From Gracilaria domingensis (Eukaryota; Rhodophyta; Florideophyceae; Gracilariales; Gracilariaceae): a stretch of 64,000 nucleotides of DNA. The stretch lies in assembly GCA_022539475.1 (NCBI GenBank), contig VCMS01000019.1, forward strand, positions 276,215 to 340,214. Reading direction: 5' to 3'. The notes beneath the pieces were generated by a model, which saw only the letters and a list, made by a program, of their open reading frames with translations, was not told the origin of the DNA and did not search any database. The position numbers and the translations under genes were made by a program. Each line of letters starts with the position of its first letter. The stretch's first letter is position 1. Of this stretch, positions 41,864 to 52,076 are shown in pieces.

Positions 41864-42238
41864 GTGTTCGCCGACTTCCATAACTTTTTGGCTCCCCGAG
41901 AAAACTTATGACGCCGTGCCGTCCCCTCGCGTTACGTGACAAAGGGGATGACACGTGATATACTTTGCAAGTTGTGGGCAATTCCTGAACGCAGGCGTTC
42001 AAACACCAAATCTGCGCATAATATATGAAGCGTACGGTGTACCTTACAAGGGTCCCCTACGTTTCCAGCCCACCTCTTGTAAGCGTCGGACGGTTTGCGA
42101 AACCATGCCGTTGCACCCGCAGGCGGGCTGCTGTCTGCAGGGCTTGCAGCTGGCCTGCAGACAGCAGTCCTCCTGCTCCTGCTGCTCTCCATTCGAGTCT
42201 AGGGTCCACAATGCATGCTGGAACTAGCTGGAACCGTT
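41864..42238. other. spacer with a perfect 14-bp hairpin
   Basis: Between the Harbinger element and repeat copy A. It contains a perfect inverted repeat, CTGCTGTCTGCAGG (42128-42141) with CCTGCAGACAGCAG (42154-42167) and a 12-nt loop. No gene recognised. Confidence 0.55.
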
Positions 42239-42676
42239 CGTCTGTGTTCTGCAAAGTGGAATATAGTCTGTTCGCTTTGGAAACTAAGCTAGTTTTGGGT
42301 CTATTTGGGGCGCGCGAGGGGGTAGCAGGGGCTGGCACTCAAAAAATCAAGAAATTTTGGAATATTAAATTCCATCTCGCGCAGTTTAGTTCTTGGGTCC
42401 CCTAGTTTTTATAGAGGTTCTACTTCGCCGCATGGTCCCATTCACTCTTTTCCGCGACCCTCTCTCAAAACTGCACTCGTGCTAGTTTGCGTTTCCATTT
42501 TCTACCATGTTGCAATGCCAATCGCAACTCATCCCACCTCAATCATCCCATCACTTCTTCCCAGTCCACACCACCCCCGCTATTTACCCATTTCTCGCCC
42601 ATCACGCGTTCATTTTGTAGAAGTCAGGTGCACAACTCTCCCCCTTCTCGTATACCCGCCTCGCCCCAAAACGGCT
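42239..42676. repeat. dispersed repeat, copy A
   Basis: Starts CGTCTGTGTTCTGCAAAGTG and is closely similar to 62918-63382 in the same orientation, through TGGAATATTAAATTCCAT, TCTTTTCCGCGACCCTCTCT and ending at CGCCTCGCCCCAAAACGG. Differences are mainly single bases plus a few small indels. It ends at the stop codon of the adjoining minus-strand ORF, so it could be the 3' region of an element whose body is that ORF. No terminal inverted repeat or poly-A seen. Confidence 0.75.
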
Positions 42677-43606
42677 TCAAATCCCTCCCATCCTTCTCTC
42701 CTCCTGTCCCCTCAGAATCCCCTTCGCAGTCCTCGCTACCTCCGCCGCACTCCTAAACCCAGTCACCACCGGAGCTCCCACTCCCTCCCGCGGCACCTCC
42801 TCCACCACCTTCTTCATCTCCTTACGCCTCTTCTTCAGACGGCTCTTCCCATCCCCAACCCCACCACCCTTTGTCTTCGGTGTCACAGGAGACCCCTTCT
42901 GCACCGCCACCCTTCCCACACTTCCCTTCTCCGTCTTTCCCTCCACACCTCCTTTCACCGTCTCCTCTTCCACCAATCTTGGCCTCTTGCACAGCTCCTT
43001 CACCTCCTTCTCCAGCACGTCCAACCTCTCGTTCAGAACCCTATTCTCCTCCCGAAACTCTCCAACCTCCCTTCCCGCACACTCCACTATCCCATACACA
43101 TGATTTCTCATCTCCACTCCCAATACCGACAACGAATTCCGCAGGCTCGAAATCGCCTCAACCGAAACACCACTACCACCCCCACTCAGCACCACACCGC
43201 CCATTTCCGTTACAATCTCCACAATTCCATCGTCCAGTTGCTCCTTCATCACCAACCCCAACATCCCCACCCTCGCCTTCATCTCCCCCACAAACCGCAT
43301 CTCTCTGTCACCCTCTCCGCCCCCACTCTCTATCTGGTCTCCAACCTCTAACTGACTCAGATGCACCGCACCCCTTCTCTCCATTGCGACCCCCTCCACC
43401 TCCAATTCTACCCCCTTCTCCACCTCATCACCATCCCCTCTCCTCGCCTCACACTTCTTTCCTTCATCGGCCACTTCCTTCTTCTGCGACATCCGACCAG
43501 CCGCCGTAATCACGTCCTCTTCCCGCTTTGGTGACGGCGTCTGCGGTACCTCCTCCCCCTCCAACAGCGCCAACAGCTCCTCATCCTTCACGTATCCGTT
43601 CGACAT
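42677..43606 (-). CDS. orphan charged coiled-coil protein, probably element-encoded
   Basis: 309 residues from the ATG at 43606 (SNGYVKDEELLALLEGEE). Rich in Glu, Lys, Gly and Val. A helical stretch (GREVGEFREENRVLNERLDV, LEKEVKELCKRPR) looks like a coiled coil, and the C-terminus has basic patches (SRLKKRRKEMKKVVEE). No family recognised. The coding strand is strongly purine-rich over about 1 kb, unlike neighbouring genes. It abuts repeat copy A and so may belong to that element. It could also be a composition-driven false frame: the complementary strand also stays open over long stretches. Confidence 0.35.
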   Translation of the reverse strand: MSNGYVKDEELLALLEGEEVPQTPSPKREEDVITAAGRMSQKKEVADEGKKCEARRGDGDEVEKGVELEVEGVAMERRGAVHLSQLEVGDQIESGGGEGDREMRFVGEMKARVGMLGLVMKEQLDDGIVEIVTEMGGVVLSGGGSGVSVEAISSLRNSLSVLGVEMRNHVYGIVECAGREVGEFREENRVLNERLDVLEKEVKELCKRPRLVEEETVKGGVEGKTEKGSVGRVAVQKGSPVTPKTKGGGVGDGKSRLKKRRKEMKKVVEEVPREGVGAPVVTGFRSAAEVARTAKGILRGQEERRMGGI

Positions 43607-43702
43607 CTTCAGAAAAAGAAGTAGTAGTTGGATCGAAGTTTCCGCTGCGATACAGTGCAATCGAGCTAAACTGTGCTGTCCACCCCCACTGTCCAACCAC
43701 AC

Positions 43703-44239
43703 GGGCTATATCCAGCACCATGATTGTCCCTGTTTCCCTCATCCCATTTCCCGCCAAAACATCTACTGTACACCTCCGCACCTTCCAATATTTAAGCGCC
43801 ATCTCTCTGTCCCCTCTTCACATAGTCCCCACCCACCTCGCCTCGACCGGCGATATTTTTCTCTTCCACCATAACCTCACTCGATGGTTATAGCAAAACA
43901 GGAAGATATTGCCAGTGGAGGCAAGCTAGGGACTAGTGATTGTACTTAGAGTTGCTCACCCTCTGTCTCGACTGGGGGCATGTTCTTCTTCCGTCACATC
44001 CTTTGTGGGTTGTGACAAAAAAAGAATATGTCACCACTCGACACCGGATGGGTAACTATGATAGCACGTAGAGTAGTTCATCCTCCCTCTCAGCGTCCAC
44101 TGGGGATATATTGATGTTCTCTCACATCCTTTCCCGGTTGTGCCACTAGAAAAAAACATCTCCAATAGAGACGGAGAATAGAGTCGTGATAACACGTAAA
44201 GGTAACAATGTAATAAACAATAAATTTATGCTACTATCT
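43703..44239. other. intergenic with imperfect direct repeats
   Basis: Contains two diverged copies of a segment with CCTCTGTCTCGACTGGGG / CCTCTCAGCGTCCACTGGGG followed by a TTCT.TCACATCCTTT..GGTTGTG block (about 43960-44015 and 44083-44140), a tandem pair of about 125 bp. No gene. Confidence 0.5.
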
Positions 44240-44566
44240 CTAACCAACCTTTCGAAAACCAGCTATGACATGAGCTGGGTTACTCGAGCCAAAGATGGCA
44301 GATCCTGCAACTGAAATGTTTGCACCGGCCTTCACTACTCCTTTCACAGTACTCAGTCCAATACCCCCATCCACCTGTATCCCTATTCTTGGGTACAACT
44401 CCCTTGCATGTCGCACCTTGTCAAGAACACCCTCCATAAACGCCTGTCCTCCAAACCCTGGCTCCACCGTCATCAACAATAACATGTCTACAACTCCTTC
44501 GTTCATAAGTGCTTCTACGACCTTTATAGACGTATTCGGGCGCAATCCAACTCCATCCTTTTAATT
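44240..44566 (-). pseudogene. RPE: ribulose-phosphate 3-epimerase, 5'-truncated
   Basis: About 105 residues corresponding to the C-terminal half of RPE: GLRPNTSIKVVEAL, then DMLLLMTVEPGFGGQAFMEG, IGIQVDGGIGLSTVKGVVKA and GANISVAGSAIFGSSNPAHV. The motif with the catalytic-side Asp (QVDGGI) and the phosphate-binding GSAIF are present. The N-terminal half, with the first metal ligands and catalytic Asp, is missing, and I find no matching exon upstream on the minus strand. The enzyme interconverts ribulose-5-P and xylulose-5-P in the Calvin and pentose phosphate cycles. This copy cannot work alone and is probably a fragment left by duplication or transposition. Confidence 0.8.
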
Positions 44567-44956
44567 ATGGCAATCCAAGTGAGCTATAGAACCCGTTCAC
44601 GTCATTTATGAAGCCAAAATGGCTCCTTTCATCCTGTATTCAAGCTCCCCGTAACTCGTACTTTACAACTACTTTACAACTCAGGTTCGAAATCAGTTTC
44701 ATTCATTGTACACTTTCTACTCTTCCACCTACTTTTCATAAAACATCATCACACTTTGTGGCTTGTCGTCTCATACAAGCCCTATCATTCCTTCAGTACA
44801 ATCACATATCATACATTTCGCTCACTTTCACAAAGTGAACCATGTTCCCGTTCTGCGCTTCCCAACCGTTTGTACTTAAGTATCACTCTTTACCCCAGCA
44901 GTTCTCCGCCCCATCTTCCATTTCTATCGTCACACAAAAACATTCGAACACTTGCA

Positions 44957-45859
44957 ATGAACTCCCAGTCCGACATGCCTCCGACTCCGCCTCCGAGTCC
45001 CAGATACTCTGACGTCCCTCAGGCCTCATCTCCCGCCCGAAGGACTCGAGCCGTTATTGTTGGAAGGGGGCGTATAGGTACCATGCTGGCGAACGAAGAA
45101 GATACGGTCATTTCCGCACTCGAATTCTGCAGCATGGCTGCTACCTCTCATCTTTCTGATGTACCGATACTAGTTTGTGGAAGAACGAACACCCTGGAGA
45201 CCGTAATTCAGGCTTGACCTTATTCGCTCAGAGAGAATCTCGTTTTCTTCCAGAATGGAGACATCATACCATTGCTTTCGAAGCTCGGTGTGGACAAATG
45301 TTCAAAAGTTGTCTTATACGTTGCTGTCCCCTCAAGAAACGCAGCTCCGCAGGATGGTGTCACTCCTCAAAGTCCGGATGGTCTCACTGTCGTAACAGGA
45401 AAGTGGGCCTCCAACGTTGCAGACAGGTTTAGGTCTATGGGTCTCACTTGCGGGGTTGTCGACGAAGATACATTTCTCGTAAGCTATTATGAGAAGCTCG
45501 TGTGGGTATCATCGTTCAACATCGTCGAAGTCTCCAGAGGTTTCGTTCCTATGGACGTAGTCGCTACGGAGTGCAGTACGGTTGTGCTCACAATAATGAA
45601 AGAGCTGTTGAAGATAGTTTCGCTTAAGACAGGTACTACTTTCAACCTGGAAGAGACCGTTGGGCGACTTCTTGCATATGGGAAAACTCTCGTTGGCTTC
45701 CCTACTTCTTTCTCCGACTTTCAGTTTAGGAACGCGTACTTCTACGACTTTTCCCGCCAAGAAAGAAACATTGTAGGCGGTGACCCCGCTCCTTTTCATA
45801 CAAACTACGTCAACGTTGTTAAGGAAAAGTTATCCCCCTCCCCATTCCCCCAGCTTTGA
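44957..45859 (+). pseudogene. ketopantoate-reductase-like Rossmann protein with in-frame TGA
   Basis: Starting at the ATG 44957, a Pro-rich leader is followed by the nucleotide-binding loop AVIVGRGRIGTML, then DVPILVCGRTNTLETVIQA and a TGA at 45215-45217. The same frame continues with ENLVFFQNGDIIPLLSKLGV, VVLYVAVPSR, LTVVTGKWASNVADRFRSMG and DEDTFLVSYYEKLVWVSSFN to 45859. The order matches an algal/plant group of ApbA/PanE-like dehydrogenases with unknown substrate. Without the stop the protein would be about 300 residues. The TGA replaces one residue between two well-conserved blocks. Nonsense mutation or assembly error is likelier than selenocysteine, because this position is not a catalytic one. 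Confidence 0.6.
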
Positions 45860-45861
45860 GG

Positions 45862-47037
45862 TTAGAAAACATGACTTTTCGGTGTTGTAAACCTTTTAGA
45901 GATAGTTAAACATAAAAGATACTTTATCGAAATGACCTGTTCCCTAACTTCACGTACAATGGACTGTCGAAGTGAAAACCGGAAGTTATCCACAATTTCG
46001 CAACTTTTATCGCCGGGATAGATAACAAACGCATCCATCTTCTGCAACAGGTCTCCAATAGCAGAATCCACTTCTTCTCTCCACTGCCACAGTTTGTTGT
46101 ACACGAAATTGGAATTGAGGTTCACCTTTGGTACCTTCTGACGAATTTGTCTGTAAGTCTTGCTCCGAGTAGGTGTCCCTTGTGTTCCAGACCGCTCGCC
46201 AGAAACACTTGAACGTGCCATTCTTGCGGACAGAAGCACAACGTCATCGTCCTGCTGCTCCGCAGTTTCTGGTGCAGTTTGGGGTACAGATGGACCAGCT
46301 CCTTGTGCGGATTGCGCATCCGCGTCTGGAAGGGGACCTTTTATGATCTCATCTTCCTCCTCTTGCACAGCCGTCCCCTGCTGAACCGTCTGTTTCGACG
46401 CAGAAGATCCCCTTGTGTCGACGGTTTGATTCATCGCAGGAGAAGCCCTTTTCGACGCAGTGGGCTTCGTAACGGAGGTAGACTTTGTTTGACCTGTCCG
46501 CTTCGTAGCTGGGGATGCTCTCGTCTTCATAGACCGCTTCGTAACAGACGACGGACCTGCCCGTGGAGGTGCTACTGATGCGCTATCTCTCGGTGTTGAT
46601 GAACTTCGAATTGGCTCCGTGCGGCTTGTCGGCGTCATCACCTCACTCATAGCGCTCACCGTTCCTCGCTTGGACGCCGGAATGCTGGCTGCCACCGGTT
46701 ACATCATTTTCCCATCCCAAGGAGCGGCCGTCCGGAGATCCTGGATATATTGTGGAAGATCCAGGCCCTCCGCCCGGTAAGGGTAGAACGTCTGACCGCT
46801 TCGAATGATGAGAATATTATGAACCATCACAAGACCTGGGTCCAATTGCTTCCCGAGCAAATCGCGGCGTAGAACACTTCCAATTCCATGCAAAAACGCT
46901 TACCCTACTATCACCTTTCCTTCATTCTCAATATCCATCTGCAGAGAAACCCGCATTCCACCTTGCAATAATCGAGTGCTCCGCCGAGTGCGAGGAGTCA
47001 CGCTTTGCGTACGCTTTCGAACACGAGTTGGCTTCAT
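45862..47037 (-). CDS. unrecognised basic, Ser/Thr-rich protein(s), possibly spliced
   Basis: The main frame (45862-46695, 277 residues) begins with a low-complexity region rich in Ser, Thr, Pro, Lys and Arg with repeated TKRT/TKPTASKRASPA-like words. An acidic linker follows and then a helical C-terminus (FVYNKLWQWREEVDSAIGDL). The same frame is open just upstream (46699-46893: GLVMVHNILIIRSGQTFYPY) and is separated by a stop. Another start at 47037 gives a basic MKPTRVRKRTQSV that runs into a good donor (GTAAGC, near 46904). It may be one spliced gene, perhaps an accessory gene of the neighbouring Plavaka element. Family and function unknown. Confidence 0.35.
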
Positions 47038-47441
47038 GTTGAACAGCTATTGCAGTGAAAGGTGTATATTAACAATACGTTCGCTCTGGACGATACAAGA
47101 ACGGATGCGAGCCTTTTAAATGGCGACTTACGCTGGGCACCCCCGCTTTCGGCAGCTCCTCCCAGCGCACTGCCAGTCTCGTCCGTGTCCTGTCCGTGGC
47201 CGCTCGCACGCTGATTGTACGCTTTAGAGTCGTGGAGTTCGCGCAATGATGACTCACGCGAGCAATGGTCGCGCTCTCTAATCATGCTCTTCAAATGCTT
47301 TGCATAGTAGTCAAGAGAACACTCATTTACTTCCATGTACAGCCTACTCCCGCGAATACACGTGGACAGCGGCGCCAACGTACCGGCGGCCGGGTGTAGC
47401 GAAATCACTGCGGGGCGGCGTGTCTCGGGAGGTCCCGGGAA

Positions 47442-48142
47442 GGCGCCGAAATGTGGCCAAAACGTGCCCGCGAGCGGGGAGGGGTCGGTCGTGATAGGGT
47501 ACCTACCCTAACACGACCGGACCCCCCCCTAGCGGGGATAAAATCGCACATTTTTCAAAAAATCGTCCAAAACGTGCCCGCGGGCATAAAATCGCACATT
47601 TTTCAAAAAATCGTCCAAAACGTGCCCGCGGCGGGGGGTCCGGTCGTGTTAGGGCACCTAACCGCCCCCCCCGCGGCATAAAATCGCACATTTTCAAAAA
47701 ATCGTCCAAAACGTGCCCGCGCGGGCGGGGGGGTCCGGTCGTGTTAGGGTAGCTACCCTAACACGACCGACCCCCCGCGCCCGCGGGCATAAAATCGCAC
47801 ATTTTTCAAAAAATCATTCAAAACGTGCTCGCGGGCGCGGGGGTCCGGTCCTGTTAGGGTAGCTACCCTAACACGACTGACCCCCCCCGCCCGCGGGCAT
47901 AAAATCGCACATTTTTCAAAAAATCGTCCAAAACGTGCCAGCGGGCGGAGGGGTCCGGTCGTGTTAGGGTAGCTACCCTAACACGACCGACCTCCCTCCG
48001 CCCGCGGGCATAATATCGCACATTTTTCAAAACATCGCCCAAAACGTGCCGGCGGGCGGGGGGTCCGGTCGTGGTAGGGTAGCTACCCTAACACGACCGA
48101 CCCCCTCCGCCCGCGGGAAGGTTCTGGCCACATTTTGGCGCC
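47442..48142. repeat. palindrome-bearing tandem array, 110-bp period, inside an inverted pair
   Basis: Six related units. The four best preserved have the word AGCTACCCTA at 47751, 47861, 47971 and 48081, exactly 110 bp apart. Each unit has two parts: a 32-bp perfect or near-perfect palindrome (GTGTTAGGGTAGCTAC and its inverse) and a direct box ATAAAATCGCACATTTTTC preceded by a Cys-Gly-rich CCCGCGGGC stretch. The array is enclosed by an inverted pair: 47442-47459 and 48125-48142 (GGCGCC.AAATGTGGCCA), 17 of 18 matching. It adjoins the 3' end of the Plavaka transposase frame. Confidence 0.85.
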
Positions 48143-51100
48143 CTCCGGAGACCTTCGAAAGCACTCCTCCCGGCTCTTCTGGCAGTGATTTCGCTGCACA
48201 CGCCGTGCACACATATCAAACTAGAGAAAACTAGCGCTTCACACCCACTTGATCCGCCACTTTTAGCACAATACGCGACCTTTGCAATAGCTCCGAATCG
48301 CGACGTGGCCGACATCAGAGCGACTACTTGGGCAACCCAAGTCTCTGAATCTTCTCCGCTTACCAATACAGTGGAAAACTTTGGCTTTCTACTGGGACCA
48401 AATGCTGGAGAAGCGAAGACACGTTGGATGATGGGGCATTTGGGTCGTCCAAGCTTAAGTGCCTTAGAAGACGAATCGAAGTGTTCAAGAGTCGGAACGA
48501 AACCGCCTTTCACGAGGGCCGAATTCACCAGAGTTATCCTTGTCTTTTCTGGGAAGTATGTAATAGAGTGCTCATCCAGTGTTTCTTTCACGAGACTGAG
48601 GAAAGGAGGAAGGGCCTGTTCACCAATTTGATCAAGAATCGACCTTGTGTCCGTACTTGAGAACATCTCTATAACAGCAGTCCATGTTTTTGAACTGGAC
48701 ATACTTGAAACACAATGTTGAAGAGCTCGTCAAGTGAAAGAACGCCCTCTCATTGCAAACCGAGGAAGCTGTGTGGAAGTTCCTGGTAAACCTGGATTAC
48801 GCTGGTAAAGAGTATTGCCATTCCATTGCTTTCTAACATGTCCGTGCTCAATGGAGCGAATAGTCTCCTCCACAGCCGTTGCTGTTCTTCTGGACGTCTT
48901 TTTGTAGTGTCTCTTAAATAGCAGGTGTGCATGTTCGTATATGCCTGCGTCGTAGTACTTGATACTTCCCAGACGGCGAATATCGTCCACGAGATGATCG
49001 AGAAGATGAAACTTCAGAGTTCCCAGTCTGGAAAGATGAAAATCCGCCAGAGTCTTTGTTGCGGAACGCTTGAGGGCTTCAATCTCCAAACTAAGACACA
49101 GGAGAGAGCTTTCAGTCCAATACGGGTCACGATTGTACCTGAATAAGGTCGAGAGCATGTCCGAGTACTGAGAGGAAATGGTTGTGATTGGGGCAACGTC
49201 CTGTTCTCCACAGCATATGTCAAAGAATGCTCCTATGAAGGGAAAGACCATGTCAAGTGCTTTGTAGTTTTTGGCCTCCAGCATTCCACGGAGACCGTCT
49301 TTCGTGAAGATACCATTCAAAGATTTGCCTTTCTCCTGCGTGGAGAAATCGATATGTAAACCTTTGGCAGGAGAATCGCGTTCTATGGCAGCTAGAATTG
49401 CGTTTGCATGGTTGAGGAGTTGGGTGCGTATCGTTCGAAATGAACGCGATGCAGATGTTCCTATTGTGGTGCACAGGGTGTCTGACTGCAGTCTCTCGAT
49501 TGTGGCCGTTTTTATCAGCTTTGAGATGCCGAGATGCAAGTTGTGTAATGGTTCGAATGAGAACAGACTGTATGGAGACAATCCCGGGATCATTCCAAGG
49601 CTTACGGAAGTTTCGAGGAACGAAGGAATGAGAGATATGGAATTTGAATGCATCAGAGTATCCTTTTGAGATCTCCTCTCCCTCGCACGACGAGGACGTC
49701 TTTCCGCCTCGTCTTTTTGTGCATGTTGCAAGATAGCTTTGTATGTCTTTCGGATGCTTTTCGTGTGCTTTTGAGAACGTCCGATGAATGAGGTGGGAAT
49801 AGGACTGCATAAAGATGAGCGAGGGCCTTTGCATCTATGACACGGGCTTTCCGTTTTGGTCCCATGAAGAATGGACAGAATGTCCTTAGCCTCATGAATA
49901 TCCGCACAATAACTTGCAAGCAGAGGATGGCACACTCGACTTAGTTTGTCTTCCCCGATGAACTGAAAACCTTTCTGCGTGAGATTTAGAATGGGCTCCA
50001 GGACTTGACGAAGAGATTCTTGAAGGATTTGCATCCTGGACTCGCGTAGAGACTTGCTAGAAACAAATGGCATTGCGTCTGCTTCAGATGCGGAAACCTC
50101 GATCAGTGTGGTAGGGAAGTATGCCACTACTGTGAGGTCATCACGGATACACTTATGGCGAAGCTCGTCGGAGAAGTTGAGAAATATGAGGTGAAGAGGA
50201 TAGGCGGTAACCGATGTTTGCTTTAGAGTTGTTGAAGACTTATCGGTGTATACCTGCAGAAGACCTACGAAAGATTCACTGTAACTTATTTCTTGGGAGT
50301 ACCACACTATTCTACTATCCAAAGAGCCCATGACCATTTCCTTAAGTTTTGAGGTGGCGTCTCTTGCGAGAGAGCCGGAAATGGGGTGAGATATTTTCGT
50401 GGAGTGGGTCTGAGGTATAGGGTGGAAGAATGTGTTTTCGTTGTTAGCCAACTGGAGCTGTTTCACAAGTGTCTGAACGGGGTCTCTCGTGTAGAGGGTG
50501 GCGCTGAACTTATATCCTTCTGGCGAGACAGTTCTGCGATTGAAACCGTCCTTTGAGGCGTATCGTTCGAAAATGGCCTTCTTCAGTTCTGTACAGCGCT
50601 TGGAACTTGTTATGGTCTCGTTGAATCGCTTTTGCGAGAATCGCGGGTCCCGAAGTAGCCCAATTAGCTCGTCCGCCTCACGATGACCAAGGTTGGAAGC
50701 TACTGAAGCCACACAAACCGTGAGATAATCCATATGCAAATCACCGAGGGCCTCCTCAGAAGGCACTGGGCGGGAACTGCTTCCGTGTTCTCGCTCTAAT
50801 GACGCGGGACCCGGGGAAGGAGAAACACAATGCGAAGTGTCCGGAATGGGAGGGGCGCACGGAGTGGGGTCGACGATGTCCTCGGACACTGGAGGCTCGG
50901 GAAGGCGACAAAGGGCAGTGACCGTTTCGGAAGATGCGGGCGCGGGCGCGGAAAGCTTGAGACGCTTGCTTCTCCGAATGGCCCGGCTATTGTCGTCTTC
51001 CAGCGCTGCTTTCAGACGAAACGGGAAATGGTTGACATGCTGTTGAAGAGATAAGACTCCTCGGCGAGTAACGAAGGGGCACCCACGCTTCTTATGTGTA

Positions 51101-51210
51101 CAGTAGTAGACCATGGGAAGAAGAAATGAACGAGAAACGACGACAAAGACTGCAAGGGAAGGGCGTCCGAAGGGAGAAGGAGGTCGAGCGACAGTCAAGA
51201 TCGACGTCAT
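48088..51210 (-). pseudogene. Plavaka (CACTA/EnSpm-type) transposase with one in-frame stop
   Basis: The main frame 48730-51210 encodes 826 residues. A C2H2-like start (YYCTHKKRGCPF...LQQHVNHFP) is followed by the transposase core: LQVYTDKSSTTLKQTSVTAY, LIFLNFSDELRHK, VAYFPTTLIEV, the Cys motif SPCHRCKG, then SPYSLFSFEPLHNLHLGISK and KFHLLDHLVDDIRRLGSIKY with DAGIYEHAHLLFKRHYKKT. These are the landmarks of Plavaka-family transposases. A stop (TGA, 48730-48732) follows FAMRGRSFT, but the same frame reopens at once and to 48088 encodes more of the family's C-terminal domain (KFSTVLVSGEDSETWVAQVV). So a single nonsense change probably split the original gene. Other conserved regions look intact. 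I could not identify CACTA-type ends. Confidence 0.8.
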
Positions 51211-51484
51211 GCTGAGAACGGAGAATATATTTTGAGTTTAAATCACGTGCTTTCGTTCAAAAAGGAACGTAGGTACACGTCGACCTCAACACAAGGGTGT
51301 ACTTCTCGTATTATCTACCACTGGTTATAAACCTCTGGTTTCCCAACGTTGTACGCTGTACACTTGTCCAATCTCGCACAGAAAAATAAATCTCTTCCCT
51401 CCGCCGCCGCCGCCGCCCGTCCGACGTCCGATCTTTTGTTACCGTCGTGATCCGTGCCATCCTCGCGTTCTACTCCGCTCCGTC
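51211..51484. other. upstream region of the Plavaka gene
   Basis: Likely promoter side of the transposase gene. It includes a CCGCCGCCGCCGCC run at 51400-51415. No gene. Confidence 0.4.
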
Positions 51485-51538
51485 GTACGTTTTTCCGCCC
51501 TCGCACTCGCTACGAAGTGCGAGGGCGGAAAAAAGTAC
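51485..51538. repeat. near-perfect hairpin
   Basis: Arms 51485-51507 and 51516-51538 (core CCGCCCTCGCACT / AGTGCGAGGGCGG) pair at 22 of 23 positions around an 8-nt loop. Confidence 0.85.
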
Positions 51539-51990
51539 CACGGATTACGAAGTAGCGTGCTGAGAATGGATTCCATTAAGCGGACATGAAGCGTACCTTA
51601 TTCTCTTTCTCCGCCCTCGTCGGACGCCTCCATAAAGCGGACAGCATCCGTATCTCACGGATGTATTCCGTGCAGTCTTTCCGTGCAGTCTTTTCGTACG
51701 TGCTTCCATTTCCTTCTACATATCTTTGTTCTAAACTAACCAATCCTCACCACGTCTCTTCGCGCTCTGCGACATGTAAACGGCAGGAAAAAGGCTTTGG
51801 GTTACTTTTGCGAGTTACTAGGTCCCTCGACTTTTCTAGCGCAACGTTTCTGTTTTGCTTTATCAATGGTACGTTCCATCGCATTTCAAATGTATCCAAC
51901 GGATCATTGACTAACTTATGGATACTTTCCGCTTGCGTATACAGGTAAATGACTTTTGATGCGTACGTAGCTCACGAGTTGCAGGTGCAG
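51539..51990. other. intergenic, no gene recognised
   Basis: Contains another CTCCGCCCTCGTC word related to the preceding hairpin arm (51608-51620) and a short open frame without motifs. Confidence 0.35.
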
Positions 51991-52076
51991 GTTCCTCAAG
52001 TAGGGAACCATGCATCTGGGCATGGTTCCCTACATGAGGAACGGAGAGGATGAGGCGCTTCGCGCCTCATCCTCTC
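51991..52076. repeat. two adjacent near-perfect hairpins
   Basis: Hairpin 1: arms 51991-52013 and 52020-52042 (GTTCCTCAAGTAGGGAACC...), 22 of 23 pairs, 6-nt loop. Hairpin 2, one base further on: arms 52044-52058 and 52062-52076 (GAGAGGATGAGGCGC and its inverse), 15 of 15 pairs, 3-nt loop. They are back to back, with different sequences. Confidence 0.88.

Noticed and set aside
42025-42405. Conserved peptide encoded in both copies of the dispersed repeat (VFCKVEYSLFAL...)
   Set aside because: The two copies differ by non-synonymous as well as silent changes and small indels, and the frame has no start of its own. It looks like read-through of non-coding repeat.
45215-45217. Selenocysteine codon in the reductase-like gene
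   Set aside because: The position is not a redox or catalytic site in this fold and no SECIS-like structure was evident. A nonsense change or error is likelier.
47480-48115. CRISPR-like or telomeric array
   Set aside because: There are no unique spacers between repeats, the units are palindromic and differ by point changes, and TTAGGG occurs only inside the palindrome rather than in tandem.
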